Source of the DNA: JAYZBC01 sp036339375 | GTDB taxonomy: Bacteria; Pseudomonadota; Alphaproteobacteria; MPNO01; UBA2964 | NCBI GenBank assembly: GCA_036339375.1 | Contig: JAYZBC010000021.1 | Coordinates: 1-30,905, forward strand | Reading direction: 5' to 3' | Length of the DNA stretch: 30,905 nucleotides | Shown: positions 7,163-13,758 of the stretch, in pieces | Layout: each line of letters starts with the position of its first letter | How positions within the stretch are numbered: position 1 is the stretch's first letter | The notes under the pieces: generated by a model | Seen by the model: the letters and a program-made list of their open reading frames with translations, nothing else | Told to the model about the DNA's origin: nothing | Database searches by the model: none | Made by a program: the position numbers and the translations under genes

Positions 7163-8005
7163 ATGACGTTTGTTCAATCATTTGAGACGGAAATTGAGAC
7201 AACATTTCCAATTCAGTATCTTGATTTTAAGAGTTACAGCTTTTCCTATCGAGAAAACGGAACAGGACCTGCAATCATTTTTTTGCACGGAATTGGGTCA
7301 GGCTCTGGATCGTGGATTTACCAGTTAAAAGGGTTGGCTGCTAACTATCGTATCATTGCCTGGGACGCTCCTGGTTATGGAAGCACCGCGCGGTTACCTA
7401 TGGAAAATCCAGATGCAACACATTATAGAAAGGCTTTGGAAAAATTTATTTCAGCCCTCGATATAAAACCGCATCTGCTTGTTGGGCATTCTTTCGGAGC
7501 ACTCATTGCAGGAAATTATGCTAAAATGCATGCCGAATTACCGGCCCTTGTTTTGGCGAATCCTGCAAATGGTTATGGAGCAGCGGATAAAGAAACTCGA
7601 GCTGAAAAGCTTTTGATGAGGTTAACCTCAATGGAGAAATTGGGACCAAAAGGCCTCGCCGCTGCTCGCTCCTCTGTATTACTTTCGGACAATGCGTCAG
7701 AAGGTGCTCAGGCCTTGGTTCACTGGAATATGAAAAAATTAAATCCGATTGGTTATGCTCAAGCGGCGCACATGTTAACAAATGCTCATTTAGTGGGAGA
7801 TGCGCCTTCTTATGCGGGACCCGTTTTGGTCATGGGTGGCGATAAAGACACCATTACACCAGAAGTACAGTGCCGCTTGGTAGCCGATGCCTACACCAAT
7901 AAAAGATACAAAACATTATTGGATGTTGGCCACGCGTCATATATAGAAGACAGTCTTCAGTTCAACAAAAAAATCCTGACTTTTATCAACGACGTTTATG
8001 GCTAA
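7163..8005 (+). CDS. Alpha/beta hydrolase (meta-cleavage product hydrolase-like)
   Basis: Alpha/beta-hydrolase fold enzyme of 280 residues. Visible elements: oxyanion-hole HG (42-43, FLHGIGSGSGSW), nucleophile S110 in VGHSFGA, acid D229 in GGDKDTITP and His257 in DVGHASY. The overall form is that of BphD/XylF-like C-C hydrolases and of the many esterases close to them. In a locus with Rieske and extradiol oxygenases a ring-cleavage-product hydrolase is a fair inference, but ester or lactone hydrolysis is equally open. The start ATG 7163 follows the cupin stop by five bases; translation is probably coupled. The following SDR gene comes after a 150-base AT-rich gap, which could hold a second promoter. 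Confidence 0.85.
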   Translation: MTFVQSFETEIETTFPIQYLDFKSYSFSYRENGTGPAIIFLHGIGSGSGSWIYQLKGLAANYRIIAWDAPGYGSTARLPMENPDATHYRKALEKFISALDIKPHLLVGHSFGALIAGNYAKMHAELPALVLANPANGYGAADKETRAEKLLMRLTSMEKLGPKGLAAARSSVLLSDNASEGAQALVHWNMKKLNPIGYAQAAHMLTNAHLVGDAPSYAGPVLVMGGDKDTITPEVQCRLVADAYTNKRYKTLLDVGHASYIEDSLQFNKKILTFINDVYG

Positions 8006-8155
8006 CCAAGTATTTGTTTTTCTGATTTGAGGGTTTTCTATAGATTCTTCCTTAGAGAGTTCGGAAAAAATGTAACTCATTTTGAAATTGGCCAATGATT
8101 TTTTTCTTTTACTCAACGACCATTTGGTACAGAGCGCTTCAACAGGGTGGAATGG

Positions 8156-8953
8156 ATGAAGATTGATTTAAGAGGTCGTACCGTTGTAGTTACTGGCGGC
8201 AGTTCAGGCATCGGTTTGGAAACAGCGAAACTTTTTTTGGAAGCAGGTGCCAACGTTTCTATCTGTGGCCGAAATCAAGAACGTCTTGAACAGGCTGAAA
8301 GTGAGCTCGCTTCCAATTTCTCTAAAAACCAAATTCTTTTCAACTCCTGTGACGTGCTCGATAAAAAATCGCTTGATGGATTGGTGGAGGCCACAGCTAA
8401 TAAGTTTGGTGGCACGGATACTCTCATCAACAATGCCGGCCAGGGAAGGATGTCTCGTTTTGATAACACTGACGATGCCGCTTGGAAGGAAGAATTAGAG
8501 TCTAAATTTTTTGGTGTTCTCTATCCATCAAAAGCTTTTCAACCTTTATTAGAGAAATCAGGTTCTGCGGCGATTGTCTGCACAGGTTCGTTACTTGCTC
8601 AACAACCAGAATTACATCTTATAGCATCATCAGCAGCCCGAGCAGGGCAACTTAATTTACTGCATTCCATGGCTCGAGAACTTGCACCTTTGGGCATTCG
8701 TGTTAACTCAATACTGATAGGTGTTGTAAAATCCGGGCAATGGCAAAGGCGGTTTGAAGATAGTTCCAGCCATGAAATTTCCTATGAAACCTGGTTAGAA
8801 AATCAAGCGAAAGAGAAAGGCATTCCCCTGGCCCGGTTTGGCACCCCAAAGGAGGCAGCCTGGGCGTTGTTTTATTTGGGAAGCCCCCTGTCATCTTACA
8901 CTACGGGATCAACAATAGATGTCTCTGGAGGCTTTTCAAGACATGTCGGCTAA
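8156..8953 (+). CDS. Short-chain dehydrogenase/reductase-fold protein lacking the Tyr/Lys pair
   Basis: Rossmann-fold SDR of 265 residues with the cofactor motif TGGSSGIG (13-20), CD near 65-66, NNAG (92-95) and IRVNSI (181-186), ending in the usual DVSGGF. The catalytic Ser (S145) is present. Thirteen residues on, where YxxxK is expected, the sequence reads SSAAR: Tyr is Ser158 and Lys is Arg162. Normal SDR oxidoreduction by Tyr/Lys is therefore unlikely without a different mechanism. R39 in ICGRN after the second strand would suit NADP(H). I chose ATG 8156 rather than GTG 8147 because AGGG/TGG (8144-8150) lies just upstream at a proper distance. The last 11 bases overlap the TPP enzyme gene. 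It could act as a dehydrogenase with altered chemistry, a hydrolase/lyase-like SDR variant or a binding protein. Confidence 0.85.
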   Translation: MKIDLRGRTVVVTGGSSGIGLETAKLFLEAGANVSICGRNQERLEQAESELASNFSKNQILFNSCDVLDKKSLDGLVEATANKFGGTDTLINNAGQGRMSRFDNTDDAAWKEELESKFFGVLYPSKAFQPLLEKSGSAAIVCTGSLLAQQPELHLIASSAARAGQLNLLHSMARELAPLGIRVNSILIGVVKSGQWQRRFEDSSSHEISYETWLENQAKEKGIPLARFGTPKEAAWALFYLGSPLSSYTTGSTIDVSGGFSRHVG

Positions 8954-10598
8954 GGCAACGGTTGGAGAAATTTTAGCGGTTTTTTTGGAAAGATGTGGTG
9001 TTCGAGTCACCTTTGGCGTGATTTCAATTCACAATATGCCGTTTCTTGACGCCATTGGCATCCGTAATAACATTCGCTTCGTGGCATCAAGAAGTGAAGC
9101 AGGTGCCGTTAATATGGCGGATGCGTATGCACGGGTCGCCCCGCAGCTTGGCGTGGCCTTCACCAGCACTGGTACGGCTGCAGGGAATTCGGCAGGTGCA
9201 ATGATCGAAGCTCAAACTGCCGGGACACCACTGCTCCATATCACTGGACAAATTGAAACCGCTCACCTTGATAAAAAGCATGGCTATATTCATGAAGCAA
9301 AGGATCAGTTGATGATGTTAAGGGCGGTTTCAAAATCTGCCCGGCGGATTACTGACGCTGGTTCAGCACTCAAATCCTTTAAACTAGCCGTTCAGGATGC
9401 GTTAAGTGCACCTACTGGGCCCGTTAGTATCGAAGTTCCCATAGATATTCAGCATACTAAAATTGAATGGCCGAAAAATCTCAACCCTTTACCCATAAAA
9501 ACAGTTAAACCAAATGAAAAAAAGCTTGATGAAATTTCATCATGTTTGGTTCGGGCGAAGCGCCCAATGCTTTGGTTGGGGGGTGGGGCACGGCATGCTA
9601 AGCAGGCGGCTCAAAAATTAGTTTCACTTGGATTTGGCGTTGTAACCTCTACTCAAGGCCGTGGAATTGTTCCGGAAGATCACCCCGCATCCCTTGGTGC
9701 TTACAACATGTATGCATCGGTGGAATCGTTTTTTGATAGTTGCGATGCGATGTTGGTGGCAGGATCCCGTTTACGCAGTAACGAAACGCTTAAATATGGC
9801 TTGCGTCTTCCGCGACCGCTTTACCAAATAGATGTGGATGAGTTGGCCGCTGAAAATCGTCCCTACATACCGGACAAATTTATCAAAGGCGATAGTGCTC
9901 TTTCTCTAGAAGGTATCGCAGCTCGTTTACAAGGTAAAATGGACGTTGACGCTAAATTTGTAAGTACATTAGGGGAAGCTCGTGCCTCTGCTGAAACGTT
10001 TCTGAGCGAAGGGCTCGGCCCCTATAGTGTTCTAGTCGAAGCCATCCAAAATGCTGTTGTAAACAATTTTATTTGGGTCCGGGACGTAACAGTTTCAAAT
10101 AGCACTTGGGGTAATCGGGCCGTTCTCTTAAAAGGCCCTTATGATGGTGTTCACGCTGTTGGGGGTGGAATCGGGCAGTCTGTCCAAATGGCCATCGGCG
10201 CTGCTATCGCCAGTCCTGAACGCAAAATTGTATGTCTTGTTGGTGATGGTGGATTGCAAGTAAACGTTGGAGAAATGGCTACCGCGACCCAGGAAGGAGT
10301 CCATATAGTCCTGATTTTGATGAACAGCCACGATTATGAGGTCATCAAAAACATTCAGGATGCACAATTTGGGGGGCGCCGGTTTTATTCGGAAATTTAT
10401 ACCCCAGATTTCTCAGCTGTTGCTCGTAGCACAGGTTGGGATTACGAAAAAATTACTGATCTCCGTTTTTTTCAAAATACAATGGCTTCCGCTTTGAAGG
10501 GCAGTAAATGCACTTTGATTGAAATTGATATGCCAGCGATTGGAAAATTTTCCCGGCCGTTTGGAGGACCTCCTGTCAAACTGGAAAAAAATAATTAA
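8943..10598 (+). CDS. Thiamine-diphosphate-dependent enzyme (acetolactate synthase/decarboxylase-like)
   Basis: A 551-residue TPP enzyme with the three-domain order of acetolactate synthase, benzoylformate decarboxylase and relatives: N-terminal Pyr domain with catalytic E52 (SRSEAGAVNMADAYAR), central domain around 190-330, and C-terminal PP domain with GDGG (434-437) and the Mg-binding Asn461 (LILMNSHDY). It would decarboxylate or ligate a 2-oxo acid, for example an aromatic-pathway keto acid. ATG 8943 is preferred because TGGAGG (8926-8931) lies 11 bases upstream; an earlier ATG at 8919 adds eight residues without its own ribosome site. It overlaps the SDR gene by 11 bases, pointing to translational coupling. 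The exact reaction cannot be named; it does not look like biosynthetic IlvB, and no small subunit gene is nearby. Confidence 0.85.
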   Translation: MSAKATVGEILAVFLERCGVRVTFGVISIHNMPFLDAIGIRNNIRFVASRSEAGAVNMADAYARVAPQLGVAFTSTGTAAGNSAGAMIEAQTAGTPLLHITGQIETAHLDKKHGYIHEAKDQLMMLRAVSKSARRITDAGSALKSFKLAVQDALSAPTGPVSIEVPIDIQHTKIEWPKNLNPLPIKTVKPNEKKLDEISSCLVRAKRPMLWLGGGARHAKQAAQKLVSLGFGVVTSTQGRGIVPEDHPASLGAYNMYASVESFFDSCDAMLVAGSRLRSNETLKYGLRLPRPLYQIDVDELAAENRPYIPDKFIKGDSALSLEGIAARLQGKMDVDAKFVSTLGEARASAETFLSEGLGPYSVLVEAIQNAVVNNFIWVRDVTVSNSTWGNRAVLLKGPYDGVHAVGGGIGQSVQMAIGAAIASPERKIVCLVGDGGLQVNVGEMATATQEGVHIVLILMNSHDYEVIKNIQDAQFGGRRFYSEIYTPDFSAVARSTGWDYEKITDLRFFQNTMASALKGSKCTLIEIDMPAIGKFSRPFGGPPVKLEKNN

Positions 10599-10691
10599 AT
10601 AATTCATTGAAGCCACTTCTTGTGGGTCCAGAGGGCTTCCAATACAATTGCAGACCCGTGCTTCCTTTGAATACAAAGTGGATAGAATAAA

Positions 10692-11465
10692 ATGGCAACA
10701 AATTTAAAAACTCCCATTGATGGAGGCATAATTAGTCGGATTGTTGGAATTCGAGATAAATGGCATTTTAAACAGCATCCCATGTTTCAGCTTTTGGCTA
10801 AAGGTAAGCTCGATTTACGGGTGCTTGCCGTCTATATGGCTCAACATGCGAAATATGTTCGTTACGGGCTTCAGGCCTTTGGTCACCTTTATGCACGTGG
10901 GCCTGCAGATGTCCGAAAAATGCTTGTCGAGAATATGGCTGAAGAAGAGGGTCTCATAGGCGGGAATACAGAACATGGTGCCCACGACCATATGCAAATG
11001 ATATATGATTTTTGTGAGACAGTAGGCATGTCTAAGAAAGAAGTTTTAGGAGTTGATATGACGCCGGGTTGGTATGGTCGGGCGCTATATTATTTAAATG
11101 TCGCACGAGAAGAGCCGGTTGGTGTTGTGCTGGCTATGCAATTTACTCAGGAAGGTCAGATGCCTGCGCTTAACGGCGAAATAATTTTACCAGCCTTTGA
11201 AAAATTTTACGGCATCAGTAAGACAGACCGTGCAGCGGTGTTTTTTGCAGAACACGAAATTGCTGATGAGGACCATTCCCGGCGGCAGCTAGATTTGGCA
11301 AGTAAGTATTTGGATAACAATGAGCTTGAGAGGCGTGCTGAGGAAGTAGCTGAAGAAATGTGTCGGCTCCGCTGGGGTTGTACTACTGATACCTACCGTG
11401 CGGAACATTTGAAGGAACGAGAAGAAATGCCGCCAAATGTAGAGAATTGGAGCAGCCATGGTTAA
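10692..11465 (+). CDS. Heme-oxygenase-fold di-iron oxidase candidate (TenA/PqqC/CADD-like)
   Basis: A 257-residue all-helical protein of the TenA/PqqC/CADD superfamily. The end of the core has AEHEIADEDHSRR, giving H188-x3-D192-x2-H195, the same spacing as the H/D/H iron ligands of Chlamydia CADD. E154 (QEGQMP) and an Asp/Glu-His rich helix, residues 84-100 (AEEEG then EHGAHDH), could supply the remaining ligands. Such a set suggests a heme-oxygenase-like di-iron oxidase (HDO) rather than a heme enzyme or thiaminase. HDOs cleave C-C bonds or oxidise amines and fatty acids using O2. There is no clear ribosome binding site before ATG 10692, and the 93-base leader has weak inverted repeats. It is the last gene of the nine-gene cluster. 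It could also be a PqqC/TenA-type cofactor enzyme; no PQQ or thiamine genes are nearby. Confidence 0.75.
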   Translation: MATNLKTPIDGGIISRIVGIRDKWHFKQHPMFQLLAKGKLDLRVLAVYMAQHAKYVRYGLQAFGHLYARGPADVRKMLVENMAEEEGLIGGNTEHGAHDHMQMIYDFCETVGMSKKEVLGVDMTPGWYGRALYYLNVAREEPVGVVLAMQFTQEGQMPALNGEIILPAFEKFYGISKTDRAAVFFAEHEIADEDHSRRQLDLASKYLDNNELERRAEEVAEEMCRLRWGCTTDTYRAEHLKEREEMPPNVENWSSHG

Positions 11466-11612
11466 AAGCCATGTTTAGCTGCCGTTCTGAGAAAACTCCT
11501 TTTTATTTACAAGCAATAAGCGGTAAACAACGAAAGCTGAATTCTAAATTTTGGACTTATCAAAAATATAAGAATTTAAGTTTCAAAATTGGAAAATCCA
11601 AAAAATCGTTCT

Positions 11613-12560
11613 TTATGTGATTATCCGTTCGATAAATTTCTGTGGTGCGGGATCACCCCATTGTGAGCCCAACCCTTCTTCAGCGGAAATAAGATTACTG
11701 CCATCAGCTGCGTTGAGGCGGTCGCTATCAGACCAGTGTTCATGCACACGGCCCCATGGATCCGCCCAGTAATCAAACACTTGGCTACCCAAAATATGAC
11801 GCCCCATACCCCACATATGTTCATATTTACCGAGGCTTTTCATGTGTTCGTGGCCGGTAAAAACATCGTCAATATCTGCTACTTCGTATGAAAGATGGTT
11901 AAGTCCAACTCGATCACCCTGGATGCAGAAAAATACGTGATGATCAACATAAGTATCTCCTTGATCACAACGGCTGAATGACCCCATTAAATTTTTTTTA
12001 TCACCAGCATAGACGTCATCTGAACCGATAAAACCCAGGGTGTTTCGGAACCAGGCGACGGTTTTCTTAAGATTGGTGGTACCCATTACGCCGTGGCCAA
12101 TCCTTTTGACCCGGGAAGGTCCAGTGTGGATACGCATCAATTCGCCTGTCCGGTTGTTGCTTTCAGGTCCCATATTGAGCTTCTGAAATTTTACCGGAAT
12201 AGAATCATGTTCCGCTTGTCCGTAAACGACTTCAATTTGATAACCGTTTGGCTCGGTTAAACGAACTCGTTTACCTCCCCCAGGCTCATCCATACTTTCA
12301 ATTTCGCTGGCACCCTCTATTTTTGACACACGATCAAGATCGTCCTCGCTGGATGCATGGTACGCAAATCCAATAAAACCAGGGTCACCTCTATGAGTTA
12401 CGTGTATGAATTGATCGGCATCTGTGCCGCGCATATAAAGGGCATCATGAGTTTTTTCGACACGTACCATTCCAAATTCAGTTAGAAATTCTTCCTGGGC
12501 ATCCAAATCGGGAGATTTAATTCGACCATAAGCAATGTCTCTAACCTTAATAACGGGCAT
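11613..12560 (-). CDS. Extradiol dioxygenase, VOC (type I) superfamily
   Basis: Two-module vicinal-oxygen-chelate protein of 315 residues: residues 1-115 form the first module (no metal ligands needed), about 150-290 the catalytic one. The iron ligands are visible as H156 (RIGHGV), H222 (GLNHLSYEV) and E274 (RVHEHWSD), as in 2,3-dihydroxybiphenyl and 1,2-dihydroxynaphthalene dioxygenases. HHVFF and GLNHLSYEVAD are typical. It would cleave a catechol-type ring to a 2-hydroxymuconate semialdehyde-like product. AGGAGG lies five bases before ATG 12560. The gene is convergent with the oxygenase cluster, ending 147 bases from it, and probably forms its own transcript. It is structurally unrelated to the LigB-type dioxygenase at 1393, so two ring-cleavage systems occur within 12 kb. 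Confidence 0.9.
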   Translation of the reverse strand: MPVIKVRDIAYGRIKSPDLDAQEEFLTEFGMVRVEKTHDALYMRGTDADQFIHVTHRGDPGFIGFAYHASSEDDLDRVSKIEGASEIESMDEPGGGKRVRLTEPNGYQIEVVYGQAEHDSIPVKFQKLNMGPESNNRTGELMRIHTGPSRVKRIGHGVMGTTNLKKTVAWFRNTLGFIGSDDVYAGDKKNLMGSFSRCDQGDTYVDHHVFFCIQGDRVGLNHLSYEVADIDDVFTGHEHMKSLGKYEHMWGMGRHILGSQVFDYWADPWGRVHEHWSDSDRLNAADGSNLISAEEGLGSQWGDPAPQKFIERIIT

Positions 12561-12710
12561 CTCGACCTCCTGTGAAGACCGGTTGGGGTTGATCTGAATT
12601 CATATTGTACACTTATAAAAAATTAAGCTAGTGGCAATAATTGAATGGGAATTTACATTGAAAGCTTTCCTGCGTTCAGGGAATAAAATTTGTCTCATTA
12701 TTTAACTGTT

Positions 12711-13613
12711 TTACCTTGCACCTTTATTCTTGTTACGGAGAGTTTCTGTACGCCCAGCGAAAATTGAAGAGCAGAAAATAACGGTACCACCAATTATAGT
12801 CCAAATATCGGGTAATTCCGAAAAAACAACAAAACCAATCGCAATAACAAAGGGTAGCCTCGTGAAATCGAAAGGGGCAACGGACCCTACATCACCCGTA
12901 GTAAAAGCTCTTGAGTACAAACGTTGGGCACTCGTTGAAAAAGCACCCAGGGCAAACCCCCAAAACCATTGCTCCCAGGTGGGCCACACCCAGACGAATA
13001 AAATTCCTATAAAGGAAAATGGCAGCATGTAAAGCGCTTGATAAAGGGCGGCAGTATCTGGCAAATCGTTACGGAGCACCACCTTAAGGACCATAGCACA
13101 CAGTGCAACGAGAACCCCGCCGCCTATTACCATAAATATGCCAATGTTGACCTCCTGAAAGCCAGGTCGGATGACTATGAGGGTACCTAAAAATCCAACA
13201 AATAAAGAACCCCATCGTGCTGCGTGCGCTTTTTCTTTTAGTAACAACACACCTGCCAATGCTACTAACAATGGAAAAGTAAAAGAAATAGCGGTGGCAT
13301 CCGCGAGCGGAATTAATGAAATACCACCGAAATAGCCATACATAGCAAAGGTTCCCATTAAACCGCGCATTACATAAAGCTTAGTGTGTTTCGTCCGTAA
13401 CGGTTCGAAGCCTACCCGGATGAGCCAGGGCAACATAATGACTATTCCAAAAAGGGCTCTGAAAAATGAGATTTCTATAAAATGCAAATTTGTCGAGAGA
13501 TGCCTTACAATTCCCGCCTGTCCGGCAAATAAAATAGCACTCATGGTCATCCAGATTGCCCCTTGCACTGAAGGCGGCAGGCCATTGAAGGTTTTTGTTA
13601 CCCTTTGTTTCAT
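12711..13613 (-). CDS. EamA/DMT-family transporter
   Basis: A 300-residue inner-membrane protein with ten hydrophobic segments arranged as two repeats of five, the EamA (DUF6, RhaT-like) form of the drug/metabolite transporter superfamily. The start QGAIWMTMSAILFAGQAGIVRHLS and the loop ISFFRALFG / LPWLIR / GLMGTFAMYGYFGGISLIPLADATAISFTFPL are typical of the first repeat. It probably exports a small metabolite or amino acid. ATG 13613 has no convincing ribosome binding site. The neighbours on both sides are on the same strand but separated by about 150 bases, so its link to the dioxygenase or copper genes is uncertain. Confidence 0.85.
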   Translation of the reverse strand: MKQRVTKTFNGLPPSVQGAIWMTMSAILFAGQAGIVRHLSTNLHFIEISFFRALFGIVIMLPWLIRVGFEPLRTKHTKLYVMRGLMGTFAMYGYFGGISLIPLADATAISFTFPLLVALAGVLLLKEKAHAARWGSLFVGFLGTLIVIRPGFQEVNIGIFMVIGGGVLVALCAMVLKVVLRNDLPDTAALYQALYMLPFSFIGILFVWVWPTWEQWFWGFALGAFSTSAQRLYSRAFTTGDVGSVAPFDFTRLPFVIAIGFVVFSELPDIWTIIGGTVIFCSSIFAGRTETLRNKNKGAR

Positions 13614-13758
13614 TTCTTTGCTAACAAAGTGATTTATTTGTAGTTAAAAAATAGACGTTATCTATGCCAAAAGAAAAATATGAAAATATTCCTTTTTTTT
13701 ACGAAATTGGCGGCGTGTGCACTGATTTGGAAAAAATTTTATGGGACAGCTATTACAC

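Noticed and set aside
10692..11465. Naming the di-iron candidate pqqC or tenA
   Set aside because: No PQQ or thiamine biosynthesis genes are nearby and the H-x3-D-x2-H set fits CADD-like proteins better.
13400..13425. GGTTCGAA-like string resembling a tRNA T-loop
   Set aside because: It lies inside the EamA transporter gene and no cloverleaf arms are found around it.
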